Origin: Marinimicrobium sp050113635
GTDB taxonomy: Bacteria > Pseudomonadota > Gammaproteobacteria > Pseudomonadales > Cellvibrionaceae
Direction of reading: 5' to 3'
Assembly (NCBI RefSeq): GCF_050113635.1
Contig: NZ_JBNJLT010000001.1
Span: forward strand, 310,001-374,000
Length of the DNA: 64,000 nt
Shown: piece after piece, positions 43,827-53,280 of the stretch
Position numbering within the stretch: position 1 is the stretch's first letter
Layout of the letters: every line of letters starts with the position of its first letter
Program-made: the position numbers and the translations under genes
Notes under the pieces: model-generated
Told to the model about the DNA's origin: nothing
Database searches by the model: none
Seen by the model: only the letters and a program-made list of their open reading frames with translations

Positions 43827-45491
43827 TCAGTCTGAGGCACTGCGATATTTTTCACGCAGCGTATTGCGAATTTTGATGGCGGAGAGGTTCAGCACGATGA
43901 TCAACAACACCAATACCAAGGCCGTGGCGTAGACCAGGGGTCGCGCCGCCTCCACATTCGGGCTCTGAAAGCCGACATCGTAGATATGAAAGCCCAGGTG
44001 CATAATCTTTTGATCCAAATGCAAGTAGGGATAGTTTCCATCCACCGGCAGACTCGGTGCCAGTTTCACGACACCCACCAACATCAGCGGCGCGACTTCG
44101 CCCGCCGCCCGCGCAATGGCCAGGATAAGCCCAGTCATCATCCCCGGCGTTGCCAGCGGTACCACCACTTTCCATAACGTTTCCGATTTCGTTGCTCCCA
44201 ACGCCAGGCTGCCCTGACGAATGGTACTCGGGATACGGGCCAGCCCTTCTTCTGTGGACACGATCACAACGGGCAGAGTCAGCAGAGCCAGGGTGAGCGA
44301 CGCCCAAAACAGCCCCGGCGTCCCGAAAGTCGGGGCCGGCAACGACTCTGGAAAGAACAACTCATCAATGTTCCCGCCCAGGAAGTAAACAAAGAACCCG
44401 AGGCCGAACACACCGTACACAATCGAGGGGACACCGGCGAGGTTGTAGACGGAGATTCGGATCAGCCGCAACACAGTGCCCTGACGAGCATACTCACGCA
44501 GGTAGATCGCGGCCAGAACACCCAGTGGCGTCACCATGATAGACATGACGATCACCATCGTTACCGTGCCGAAAATCGCCGGGAAAATGCCCCCTTCGGT
44601 ATTGGCCTCGCGGGGCTCATCCGTCATGAACTCCCAGAAGCGCTCAAAGTATTGCCCCACCTTTTCGAGGCGGCTCAAATGATTGGAGCGCGTCACCCGG
44701 ACCATATTGTCCAGTGTAATCGTGCGCTCCTGTCCACGAACCGTCGTTACCACCAGACTATCACGGGCCACCTGTTGGTAAATCGCATCCCGTTCCGCCT
44801 TGATCTCTCTATACTCGGCATTGAGCGCTTCGCGCTGTTCAGCGATCTCTGCCAGCGCCTGAGATAACGCCTCACCACTGACAGCCTGCAATTCAAGCCG
44901 CCGCTCATCGAGACGCAAACGCTCCAGTTGGTGGTTGATGCGGCCGATTTCCACTTTCTCTTTGTGGCGAATCTGTTGGTGCAGATCCACGCTACGCTCA
45001 ACCCTGCTCTCCAGTTCGCTCCAGAAATTTTCCTGATCCGGCGTGGCCACAACCGCGCCTTGCTCACGCAGCTCTACCGGGAAGCCGTAGAAGTTACCCC
45101 ACTCTCGCCGCTCCACCACCACGGCATTTTCGGGATAGGTCCACTCTCCCATTCCAACGTCCAGATACCAGCTGAAATCGCTGCCCAGGTCGCGATTGCC
45201 CTGTTTGAACAAGTAGCGAGTCACGAGCTCGTCTTCTTCACCCACTTGGTAACCATTGGTACGAGCCACTTCGGCGGGGATGACCTCCCGGCGCACCGGT
45301 TCACCCAAGACGTCCAGGCGCTCACCATTGCGATCCACCACAGAAGTCTGCACCACATCAGCGGGCCAGAAATGTCCGAATCCGCGTACGGCGATCAGCC
45401 CCAGCAGGCCAACCACCATAATCATACACAGTGCAACGGCTCCACCATTCAGCCAGACCCAGGGAGCACCGCTTTTAAACCAGGTTTTCAT
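43827..45491 (-). CDS. pstA: Phosphate ABC transporter permease PstA, long form
   Basis: A 554-residue permease. After an N-terminal helix (residues 17-36) there is a periplasmic region of about 240 residues that includes a strong coiled coil (about 155-240: DLHQQIRHKEKVEIGRINHQ and later EIAEQREALNAEYREIKAER). The usual PstA/MetI permease domain follows, with the LALGATKSETLWKVVVPLA coupling motif. This matches the DUF3333-type PstA of pseudomonads and relatives. The start is the ATG at 45491, with GGGAG nine bases upstream. It is 15 bases downstream of pstC. Confidence 0.93.
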   Translation of the reverse strand: MKTWFKSGAPWVWLNGGAVALCMIMVVGLLGLIAVRGFGHFWPADVVQTSVVDRNGERLDVLGEPVRREVIPAEVARTNGYQVGEEDELVTRYLFKQGNRDLGSDFSWYLDVGMGEWTYPENAVVVERREWGNFYGFPVELREQGAVVATPDQENFWSELESRVERSVDLHQQIRHKEKVEIGRINHQLERLRLDERRLELQAVSGEALSQALAEIAEQREALNAEYREIKAERDAIYQQVARDSLVVTTVRGQERTITLDNMVRVTRSNHLSRLEKVGQYFERFWEFMTDEPREANTEGGIFPAIFGTVTMVIVMSIMVTPLGVLAAIYLREYARQGTVLRLIRISVYNLAGVPSIVYGVFGLGFFVYFLGGNIDELFFPESLPAPTFGTPGLFWASLTLALLTLPVVIVSTEEGLARIPSTIRQGSLALGATKSETLWKVVVPLATPGMMTGLILAIARAAGEVAPLMLVGVVKLAPSLPVDGNYPYLHLDQKIMHLGFHIYDVGFQSPNVEAARPLVYATALVLVLLIIVLNLSAIKIRNTLREKYRSASD

Positions 45492-45509
45492 CAATCAGGC
45501 TCCCAATAC

Positions 45510-47795
45510 TTACAGATTGCTGTAACGTTTGCGTAAACGCTGACGAATCACTTCGGCCAGAGTATTGACCAGGAAGGTCAACGCCAATAACACGAGGGCC
45601 GCGAGGAACAGGACGCGGAAATGCGTGCTCCCAATGGCCGTTTCCGGCAATTCCACAGCGATGTTAGCGGACAGCGTGCGCATACCTTCGAAGATATTGA
45701 AGTTAATAACCGGACTGTTACCGGTAGCCATCAGTACAATCATCGTCTCGCCCACGGCGCGGCCAAAGCCCATCATCACCGCAGAGAAGATACCCGGGCT
45801 GGCGGTAGGCAGCACCACGCCTATCACTGTTTGCCAGCGTGTCGCACCGAGCGCCAATGATCCTTGGGTGAGGTGACGCGGTACGTTGAAAACGGCGTCC
45901 TCTGCGATTGAGAAGATCGTGGGAATGACGGCAAAGCCCATGGCCAAGCCCACAACCAGGGCATTACGCTGGTCGTACGTAATATCGTGATTCGTCAGCC
46001 ACTGCCGCATACTGCCATCAAAGAACCAGACTTCCACATGCGGACTCATCGCGACACAAGCCCAGCCGGTCAACAGAATCGGCACAACCAGAATCGCCGC
46101 TTCCCAGCCCTCGGGGACATTGTTGCGCACTGGCGACGGTAAGCGGCTCCACAGAAAGCCCACCGCCAGCATCGAAAGCGGCAAAAACACCAGAATGCTG
46201 AATATCGCCGGCAAGTGGTTTTCCAGGAAGGGCGCCAGCCACAAACCGGCCAGAAAGCCCAGGATCACCGTCGGCAGCGCTTCCATGATCTCAATGGTAG
46301 GCTTGACCACGCCACGCAGCTTCGGCGTCATAAAATACGCGGTATAAATGGCTCCCATGACCCCGAGTGGAATCGCAAACATCATGGCAAAGAACGCGGC
46401 CTTCAGCGTCCCTACCGACAGCGGGACCAGACTCATCTTCGGTTCGGCGTCATCGGCACTTGAGGAGGCCTGCCAGACATACTCCGGCCCTTGTCGCCCC
46501 TCGTACCAGACTTTTTGCCACATGGAATGAAAGGAGATTTCCGGGTGCTGGTTCCATACCGATGCGATATTCAGACGCTGCCGGTTATCCAATGCCAATA
46601 AACGGCCATTGATGGGCGATAGCGCCAGTTCACTGATACCGGCCTCGGCCACCGGCTCAATCACGAGCGTCTGGGAGGAAGTTCCGTAAAACAGGCCAAC
46701 GTTGCCGTTTTCATCCCCGGCCGCAAAACCTTTGCGAGTGTACTCTGGCGCGATATCCGTAATCGCCCCAGACATCGAGCCAAAATCACGCACGGCTTGC
46801 AAATGAAACTGATTGTGATCATCTCGCACGATGTACCACTGGCTGACGGACCCCTGGTCCGTGCCGACAATGACAGAGAGCGTGCCGACCAGGAACTCCA
46901 GAGCCGTCACTTGACCTCGCTCTGTGGGCCTGGTTTCCAGAAGGCGAGCGTCCTCTGGCCGCTCGACATGATAAAAATGCAGCTGCGCCCGATTATCCGC
47001 CACGACCAAAAAGCGCCCCGTGGCATCCACCAGCAGGTGCTCAACCTGAGCGCCATCGGGTAGCGCTGGCGCCGTGAAGCGCTGGGCATTCACGGAGCCG
47101 CCGTTCCCAAACAGCCCCTGATTCATTCGATAACGCCCCACCACAAGGATACCGTCGTCTGTGGCTCCCGCCAGAATAATGCCGGCATCGGTCTCTTGAA
47201 TGGCCAGGTGCCGAATGGCACGTCCCTGCTCATCCAGAGTAAGGGTGCTCTCACCGAGAGGGTAATCCAGGCCAGGGGTCACCAGACGACGATCATTGGG
47301 ATAACTGAGTGAATACTGCTCACGCACCACCGATACCGAGCCATCGGAAAAACCGTAAGCCACCAGTTGCTGATTGGGAACACTGGCTCCCAGGGCCGTG
47401 GCCTCGGCGCTGGCGGGCGAGGGGACGGTAATGGTGTCGATCGATAACCCGGAGTCAACATTGAAAAAATGCACCTGACCGGATTCACTGAACGACGCCC
47501 CCATTTCCTCGTATCGCTCCAACACCAGGTGACCCGCCGGATCAGCCGGGCTGGTGAGCATAAACGGGTAGTCGTTGGTATGCTCCACCGTGCTGCTACG
47601 CAGCAATGGCGCCACCTCGGAAAACAGGTAAATGAAGATCAGCGCGAGAGCCCCCACCACCATCATTCCGGCAGTGCCCACGCCATAGCGCGACAGGCCG
47701 TCTTTGAACTTGCGTATCTTCCGCAAGCGGGCGCGCTGCTCCGCGCCGGGCATTAAACTACCCCGGGGTATCGAGGTGGACTCTTGCTCTGACAT
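45510..47795 (-). CDS. pstC: Phosphate ABC transporter permease PstC, long form
   Basis: A 761-residue permease, more than twice the E. coli length. One N-terminal helix (about residues 37-60) is followed by about 370 periplasmic residues with repeated propeller-like strands (FLVVADNRAQLHFYHVE, SVIVGTDQGSVSQWYIV, GFAAGDENGNVGLFYGT). The permease domain comes last, with GSLALGATRWQTVIGVVLP as the ATPase-coupling loop. With PstA it forms the membrane channel for phosphate. The long form occurs in Pseudomonas and marine relatives. pstS ends 167 bases upstream. Confidence 0.94.
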   Translation of the reverse strand: MSEQESTSIPRGSLMPGAEQRARLRKIRKFKDGLSRYGVGTAGMMVVGALALIFIYLFSEVAPLLRSSTVEHTNDYPFMLTSPADPAGHLVLERYEEMGASFSESGQVHFFNVDSGLSIDTITVPSPASAEATALGASVPNQQLVAYGFSDGSVSVVREQYSLSYPNDRRLVTPGLDYPLGESTLTLDEQGRAIRHLAIQETDAGIILAGATDDGILVVGRYRMNQGLFGNGGSVNAQRFTAPALPDGAQVEHLLVDATGRFLVVADNRAQLHFYHVERPEDARLLETRPTERGQVTALEFLVGTLSVIVGTDQGSVSQWYIVRDDHNQFHLQAVRDFGSMSGAITDIAPEYTRKGFAAGDENGNVGLFYGTSSQTLVIEPVAEAGISELALSPINGRLLALDNRQRLNIASVWNQHPEISFHSMWQKVWYEGRQGPEYVWQASSSADDAEPKMSLVPLSVGTLKAAFFAMMFAIPLGVMGAIYTAYFMTPKLRGVVKPTIEIMEALPTVILGFLAGLWLAPFLENHLPAIFSILVFLPLSMLAVGFLWSRLPSPVRNNVPEGWEAAILVVPILLTGWACVAMSPHVEVWFFDGSMRQWLTNHDITYDQRNALVVGLAMGFAVIPTIFSIAEDAVFNVPRHLTQGSLALGATRWQTVIGVVLPTASPGIFSAVMMGFGRAVGETMIVLMATGNSPVINFNIFEGMRTLSANIAVELPETAIGSTHFRVLFLAALVLLALTFLVNTLAEVIRQRLRKRYSNL

Positions 47796-47962
47796 AGTGC
47801 ATCAATCCTGAGCCGGAAATTCTCGGTAAATACGCTTTTAAATGGCATCCAACAGACAGGGCGAGGATGCTAGCAGCGCCACATGACACTTTTGTGACAA
47901 TCTTATGACAGGCAAACCATCCCCCGGCTCACCGTGAAAGCCGAAGGGGATGATAAGCAGAC

Positions 47963-48931
47963 TTACAGGCCGAGCTCTTCCATGACTCGCTGCGATACAG
48001 ACGCTGGCAGCGGGATATAACCATCACGCACCACCACTTCCTGACCCTGGCGTGAAATCACCATTTTCAAGAATTCCGCCTGCATCGGGTTCAGGTCACG
48101 GTTCGGATGCTTGTTAACGTATACGTAGAGGAAACGAGCCAATGGGTAAGAGCCATTAGAAGCGTTCTCGCCCGTCGGCTCAGCAAAAGGCTGGCCTTCC
48201 TCCCGCGCCAGCGGCACAGCACGCACGCTGGAGGTTTTATAGCCGATGCCGGAATAACCAATACCGTTACGAGACTCACTCACACCCTGTACTACCGAGG
48301 CCGAACCCGGCTGCTCATTGATGCTGGCCTTGTAATCACCGCCACAAAGCGCATTATCCTTGAAGTAACCATATGTGCCGGACACCGCATTGCGGCTGTA
48401 CAACGCGATGTCGCGATTGGCCCAGTCACCGCTCAATCCCAGTTGACCCCAGCGGGTAATCTCTTCCGGAAAACCGCAGCGACGCGTTACGGAAAACATC
48501 GCGTCCACCTGTGGTAATGTCAGCCCTTCAATGGGGTTGTCCTTATTCACGTACACCGCCAGAAGATCCACCGCAACTGGCACAGCAGTGGGCTTATACC
48601 CGTGGGCTTGTTCGAAAGCACGAACCTCGGACGCTTTCATTTCGCGACTCATTGGCCCGAAATTAGCGGTTCCTTGAGTCAAGGCAGGTGGCGCCGTGGA
48701 AGAGCCAGCCCCTTGAATCTGAATGTTGACGTTCGGATAAAACTTGGCGAATTCCTCCGCCCAGAGCGTCATCAGGTTATTCAATGTATCTGAGCCGATA
48801 CTGTTTACATTTCCGGATACACCGGAAACCGCTTCGTACTCTGGCAGTTCGGGGTCAACCTGGGCCTGGGCAGCGACGCATAGCATGGAACCCGCCAGCG
48901 CCAGTCCCTTAAACCATTGTTTGGCGTTCAT
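47963..48931 (-). CDS. pstS: Periplasmic phosphate-binding protein
   Basis: A 322-residue substrate-binding protein with a signal peptide (cleavage near CVAAQAQ). Phosphate-binding loops include GSDTLNNLMTLW near the N-terminus, the GAGSSTAPPAL loop and SRNAVSGTYGYFKD. It captures phosphate in the periplasm for PstCAB. AGGAGA lies six bases before the ATG. It is the first gene of the Pho-controlled cluster, with a Pho box about 70 bases upstream. Confidence 0.96.
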   Translation of the reverse strand: MNAKQWFKGLALAGSMLCVAAQAQVDPELPEYEAVSGVSGNVNSIGSDTLNNLMTLWAEEFAKFYPNVNIQIQGAGSSTAPPALTQGTANFGPMSREMKASEVRAFEQAHGYKPTAVPVAVDLLAVYVNKDNPIEGLTLPQVDAMFSVTRRCGFPEEITRWGQLGLSGDWANRDIALYSRNAVSGTYGYFKDNALCGGDYKASINEQPGSASVVQGVSESRNGIGYSGIGYKTSSVRAVPLAREEGQPFAEPTGENASNGSYPLARFLYVYVNKHPNRDLNPMQAEFLKMVISRQGQEVVVRDGYIPLPASVSQRVMEELGL

Positions 48932-48999
48932 CAGAGCTCTCCTAAAGGTTCAATAAAGCAGGATGTGCAACCAGCCATCCCCACCTGAAGCGCACTGTA

Positions 49000-49037
49000 C
49001 TGCCAGTTTATGACAGTCCTGTGACAATGCTGCCATA
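49000..49037 (-). promoter_or_regulatory. Pho box upstream of pstS
   Basis: Read in the direction of pstS, the elements TTGTCAC (49021-49027) and CTGTCAT (49010-49016) are four bases apart, the classical PhoB half-site spacing of 11 bases. A weaker CTGGCA copy lies at 49001-49006 and a TATGGCA copy at about 49031-49037, giving four helically phased repeats. PhoB-phosphate would activate pstS transcription in phosphate starvation. Confidence 0.8.
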
Positions 49038-49067
49038 AAACGGTAAAGTTTCTGTCACAAAAATGAC

Positions 49068-49093
49068 AAAAGGCAGCCCGTGGGCTGCCTTTT
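49068..49093 (-). terminator. Rho-independent terminator of the Yip1 gene
   Basis: AAAAGGCAGCCC and GGGCTGCCTTTT form a perfect inverted repeat with a very short loop, 26 bases after the Yip1-family stop codon. T-rich sequence continues on the minus strand. It insulates the Pho-controlled pstS promoter from upstream transcription. Confidence 0.88.
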
Positions 49094-49118
49094 GCGTAAG
49101 GTCGTAGCGGTCTGTATA

Positions 49119-49736
49119 TCAGCTGGTATATACCGGTCCAATACCACTGCTCCAGACAATCACCGTGGTTACCATCACAACGACGGTCAATACCAGGCCC
49201 ACCGTAATCACCGAACTGGCGTAGATGAACCCCCTTTCTTTCGGGATATTCATCAGGATAGGAATCCCCTCATAAATCAAATACACCGAGTAGCAGGCCG
49301 CCACAATATACACCGAGACCACCAGCCACATATGTGGGTATAGCAATACAAGCCCTGCCAGCATCATGGGAATCGCTGAATACACGGCCAGAGCTGTGCC
49401 CTCGTAGTGACGCCGACTGGCCTCATCCTGAACACCAAAACTGCGAGACATCCAGTTGATGTACTCTCCCAACACATACACAGCCACCAACTGGGCTACG
49501 TAGGCGGCTGCCGCCATCATCAGTGCGCTCTGAGCCGTCAGCTTAACGACACCGCCAGCACCAACGCTCCAGCCCACTTCGGTAACGCCGAAATAACCGG
49601 CAATACAAGGAATAAGCGCCAATAGGGGGACATGGCGCAGATAAACGCGAAGAAAAGTTTCATTATCGCTGCGGATGCGCTGCCATTCGCGATCCGGATT
49701 GGTGAAAATACCCAGTGTATGTTGCAACATAGCCAT
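49119..49736 (-). CDS. Yip1-family inner membrane protein
   Basis: A 205-residue protein with about five membrane helices and the Yip1-domain N-terminus, in which a short amphipathic region (TLGIFTNPDREWQRIRSDNE) precedes the first helix. The bacterial Yip1 family has no settled function. AGGAGT lies eight bases before the ATG at 49736; a second ATG two codons later is also possible. It lies downstream of sspB on the same strand and ends at a clear terminator. Confidence 0.85.
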   Translation of the reverse strand: MAMLQHTLGIFTNPDREWQRIRSDNETFLRVYLRHVPLLALIPCIAGYFGVTEVGWSVGAGGVVKLTAQSALMMAAAAYVAQLVAVYVLGEYINWMSRSFGVQDEASRRHYEGTALAVYSAIPMMLAGLVLLYPHMWLVVSVYIVAACYSVYLIYEGIPILMNIPKERGFIYASSVITVGLVLTVVVMVTTVIVWSSGIGPVYTS

Positions 49737-49862
49737 ACTAGCGTACTCCTGCTACTGCTTGTTATTAGAGGGTACGTACAGTATCGGGGAGTTGAACCTG
49801 GCTCGCAAAGAAGCATTCGCAATAACCCAAAGCTGTTAATCAACTTGAGTTATAAAAAAACG

Positions 49863-50273
49863 TTACTTCACCACTTTCAGGTTAGGCCTTTTCGGTGCGT
49901 CTTTTTTTCCGGCGGTCTTATTACCGGAGGTGTCTGATTTAGGCGGCTCCGGATCCGGTTCTGGCTCAAACACCATACCCTGTCCGTTCTCACGGGCATA
50001 GATGCCCAGAACTGAGGCACAAGGGATGTGCAGATCCGTGGGAATACCCCCGAAACGGGCATTAAACTGGATATTATCCAACCCGATAAAGAGGTCTTTA
50101 ACGGCCGTGGGGTTAATATTGAGCACAATTTGACCGTCTTTATTGACATGCTGCTGCGGCACCTCGACACCCGGCCCCCGTGCATCCACCAAAATATACG
50201 GGGTACAGCCGTTATCCACGATCCACTCATACAGCGCGCGAATCATATAGGGACGGCTTGACGTCATGGCCAT
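49863..50273 (-). CDS. sspB: ClpXP protease specificity-enhancing factor SspB
   Basis: A 136-residue adaptor. The N-terminal dimeric substrate-binding domain is recognisable from MTSSRPYMIRALYEWIVDNG, NPTAVKDLFIGLDNIQFNAR and FGGIPTDLHIP. A flexible, Pro/Glu/Lys-rich tail follows, ending in the ClpX-binding motif PNLKVVK. It delivers SsrA-tagged proteins to ClpXP. The start at 50273 follows GGGAG by eight bases; the ATG two codons later is also possible. It is placed after sspA in the standard order. Confidence 0.95.
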   Translation of the reverse strand: MAMTSSRPYMIRALYEWIVDNGCTPYILVDARGPGVEVPQQHVNKDGQIVLNINPTAVKDLFIGLDNIQFNARFGGIPTDLHIPCASVLGIYARENGQGMVFEPEPDPEPPKSDTSGNKTAGKKDAPKRPNLKVVK

Positions 50274-50342
50274 ACACGTAACTCCCAACGTTTAGGCAAA
50301 ATCAGCCCGGCGCACATGCGGGCGCCACCGGGTACAAACAGT

Positions 50343-50978
50343 TCAGGGGGTATTCATATCGCGTTCAGCCTCAGTGAGGCTTCTGATAAACGCGTCCCGG
50401 GCAAACAGACGCTGACTATAAGCCAGTAAGGGCTGGGCCTGCTTCCCCTTGCCGAGGTCAATACCGAGCAGAGGTAGTCGCCACAGAAGCGGCGCCAGGC
50501 AACAGTCAACAATGGTAAATTCTTCGCTCATGAAAAAAGGCATTTCAGCGAAGATGGGAGCAATCGCCAGCAAACTCTCTCGCAACGCCTTACGCGCTTT
50601 AGCCACCGTCTCCTTGCTCTTGCTGGTCAGAATGGTATCCACCAAAGGCGCCCAATCACGCTCCAACCGATACATCCACAGCCGACTCTGGGCACGGGCG
50701 ACCGGGTAGACCGGCAGCAGTGGCGGATGTGGAAAACGCTCATCCAGGTATTCCATGATCACCTTGGACTCATACAGCGCTAAATCCCGATCCACCAGCG
50801 TGGGCAGATTGTTATAGGGATTGAGGTCAGCCAGTTCCCCGGGCTTATCGTTGGGATCGACATCAATAATATCCGCCGACACCCCTTTTTCTGACAACAC
50901 AAGCCTGACGCGATGACTGTAATGGTCAGCGCCATCGGAGAACAGCGTCATGGATGAGCGTTTGGTCACCACACCCAT
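50343..50978 (-). CDS. sspA: Stringent starvation protein A
   Basis: A 211-residue protein with a glutathione S-transferase fold: an N-terminal thioredoxin-like part (LFSDGADHYSHRVRLVLSEK) without an active-site Cys, then the NPYNNLPTLVDRDLALYES block and helical C-terminus. SspA binds RNA polymerase and affects stationary-phase and acid-stress transcription. GAGGTAA lies before the ATG. It is downstream of petABC and upstream of sspB, the standard order in many Gammaproteobacteria. Confidence 0.95.
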   Translation of the reverse strand: MGVVTKRSSMTLFSDGADHYSHRVRLVLSEKGVSADIIDVDPNDKPGELADLNPYNNLPTLVDRDLALYESKVIMEYLDERFPHPPLLPVYPVARAQSRLWMYRLERDWAPLVDTILTSKSKETVAKARKALRESLLAIAPIFAEMPFFMSEEFTIVDCCLAPLLWRLPLLGIDLGKGKQAQPLLAYSQRLFARDAFIRSLTEAERDMNTP

Positions 50979-51040
50979 TGAAATTACCTCGGATTACCCA
51001 GTCGGAATACCGGAGCGCGGCAACGCTCCGGTGGTTCCGG

Positions 51041-53278
51041 TCAATGAATGCCTTTCCAATACTCACGATTGAGCAGGTAGACGAAAATAAACAGTACAGA
51101 GAGGAACAGCAGCACAAAAATACCAATGCGCTTGCGATCTTCAGCCGCGGGCTCTGCCACATACTCCAGGAAGTTCACCAGATCATAGATCGCTTCATCA
51201 AACTCTTCCGGACTCATGCTGCCCTCAAGCGCTCCCTCCACCAGAGAGCCACACTCTTCATCCACGACCGGATTCCCCGCACTATCGCGAATCACCTTGC
51301 CATGGGAGTCGCGAGCGGGGCCCGCAGAGCACTCGGGGAGACCTTGGAGGTCCAGCATAACATGGGGCATACCGACATTGTGGAACACCCGGTTATTGAC
51401 ACCCATCGGACGGCTTTCATCTTTGTAAAAGTTACGCAGGTAAGTATACAGCCACTCCGGGTTGCGCGAGCGGGCAACCAACGTCAGATCCGGCGGTTGC
51501 ACACCAAACCACTGCTTGCCCTGCTCTGCCGATACCGATGATTCCATCAGTGCGCCGATCTCCTGGTCACCGAAAACCAACTGCTCTCTCGCGATGTCGT
51601 GAGGGATACCGAGGTCATCGGCCACACGCTCATACCGGGAAAACTTTGCGGAGTGGCACCCCATGCAGTAGTTGACAAAATACTTGGCCCCGCGCTGCAG
51701 GGATTCCTTGTTGGTCAAATCAGGCTCCATGGTGTCACAAGCCACGCTGCCACAACCGCCGCCAGTGGCGCCCACCGCTTTGATGGGCACGACCACCAGA
51801 ATCGCAAACAACGCCAGTCCGCCCAATACCATCCGCAGTGGCAGGCCAGTCATTTGTACGCGCTCGGGCACGGGCTGCTCTTTGTCACGATCCGCCAGCC
51901 AGGGCAACGCGACGAACACGGCCGCCAGTACCAGGCCAAAACCGCGCAAGAAAAGCGGCACATCATTGTCCCCGGTAATACCGTTCAGTGCGAGCGCCAG
52001 GAACATCAAGGCAAACAGCCAGCACAGACCAAACGCAATGTATCGAGCGACCTGACTGCGCTGCTCTACCGGCCGATTACTGGTCCAGACCGGCATGGTA
52101 ATAAAGTACGCGAAATAGAACACCGTGCCGATTTGAGACAGAACCGTGCGTCCGGTGGTGGGAGACTTCACACCCAGATAGCCCAGCACCACGAACATCG
52201 CAGCGAACACCATCAACATCACTCGGGAGATATTTCCCTTATAACGCATCGAGCGTGCATCTGAACGGTCCAGCCAGGGCAACACGAAAAGGATGGCAAT
52301 GGCCGCCCCCATCGCCACGAGCCCCAGGAACTTGGCGCTGAGCGGGCCAATATCAAGCGTCACGGCCCGCAAGATGGCATAGAAGGGCGTGAAATACCAA
52401 ACGGGGGCAATATGCTCCGGGGTCTTCAGGTTGTTCGCTTCCTCGAAGTTGGCGTACTCCAGGAAGAAGCCCCCCATTTCCGGCATGAAAAACAGCACAA
52501 AACAGAACACAAACAGGAAGACTGTGACACCCACCAAATCATGCACGGTGTAGTAGGGGTGGAAGGCCACACCATCGAGAGGCACACCGTTTTCGTCTTT
52601 GTTTTTCTTGATTTCCACACCGTCTGGGTTATTGGAACCCACTTCGTGCAACGCCAGGATGTGCAGCACTACCAGAGCCAGCAGCACAATGGGCAGAGCC
52701 ACGACATGCAAGGCAAAAAAGCGATTAAGGGTAATGCCGGAAATCAGGTAGTCACCCCGGATCCATTGCACCAGGTCTTCACCGATAACGGGAATGGCCC
52801 CGAACAAGGAGACGATCACCTGGGCTCCCCAGTACGACATTTGGCCCCAGGGCAATACATAGCCCATAAAGGCTTCAGCCATCAGTACCAGGTAGATGGT
52901 CATACCGAAGATCCACACCAGCTCGCGTGGCGCGCGATAGGAGCCATACATCAAGCCACGGAACATATGGAGGTACACCACCACGAAGAAAGCGGAAGCG
53001 CCCGTGGAGTGCATGTAGCGCAGAATCCACCCATATTCCACATCGCGCATGATGTACTCAACCGACGCGAAAGCCCCTTCCGCCGTCGGCGTATAGTTCA
53101 TGGTCAGCCAGATACCGGTCACCAGCTGATTGACCAGCACCAACAGGGAGAGAACCCCGAAAAAGTACCAAAAATTGAAATTCTTGGGCGCGTAATATTT
53201 GCCCATGTGGGTATCCCAGGCCCGCTGTACCGGGAGACGACGGTCGACCCACTGCCACAATCCAGTTAACCAGTTCAT
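51041..53278 (-). CDS. Fused cytochrome b / cytochrome c1 of the bc1 complex
   Basis: A 745-residue protein combining two subunits of ubiquinol-cytochrome c reductase. Residues 1 to about 405 are cytochrome b, with heme histidines in YMHSTGASAFFVVVYLHMFR and the helix-D FFALHVVALP, and the PEHIAPVWYF (PEWY-type) quinol-site motif. Residues 405-500 hold two or three extra hydrophobic helices. From about 500 comes cytochrome c1, with the heme-attachment motif CMGCH (538-542), a Met ligand around 637-641 and the C-terminal anchor helix. Such fusions (fbcH in Bradyrhizobium) are cleaved after synthesis; whether this one is, is unknown. It is coupled to the Rieske gene two bases upstream. Confidence 0.93.
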   Translation of the reverse strand: MNWLTGLWQWVDRRLPVQRAWDTHMGKYYAPKNFNFWYFFGVLSLLVLVNQLVTGIWLTMNYTPTAEGAFASVEYIMRDVEYGWILRYMHSTGASAFFVVVYLHMFRGLMYGSYRAPRELVWIFGMTIYLVLMAEAFMGYVLPWGQMSYWGAQVIVSLFGAIPVIGEDLVQWIRGDYLISGITLNRFFALHVVALPIVLLALVVLHILALHEVGSNNPDGVEIKKNKDENGVPLDGVAFHPYYTVHDLVGVTVFLFVFCFVLFFMPEMGGFFLEYANFEEANNLKTPEHIAPVWYFTPFYAILRAVTLDIGPLSAKFLGLVAMGAAIAILFVLPWLDRSDARSMRYKGNISRVMLMVFAAMFVVLGYLGVKSPTTGRTVLSQIGTVFYFAYFITMPVWTSNRPVEQRSQVARYIAFGLCWLFALMFLALALNGITGDNDVPLFLRGFGLVLAAVFVALPWLADRDKEQPVPERVQMTGLPLRMVLGGLALFAILVVVPIKAVGATGGGCGSVACDTMEPDLTNKESLQRGAKYFVNYCMGCHSAKFSRYERVADDLGIPHDIAREQLVFGDQEIGALMESSVSAEQGKQWFGVQPPDLTLVARSRNPEWLYTYLRNFYKDESRPMGVNNRVFHNVGMPHVMLDLQGLPECSAGPARDSHGKVIRDSAGNPVVDEECGSLVEGALEGSMSPEEFDEAIYDLVNFLEYVAEPAAEDRKRIGIFVLLFLSVLFIFVYLLNREYWKGIH

Positions 53279-53280
53279 TA

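Noticed and set aside
49737..49862. Possible tRNA or small RNA in the gap between sspB and the Yip1 gene
   Set aside because: No cloverleaf arms, TTCGA loop or CCA end could be arranged; nothing else was recognisable.
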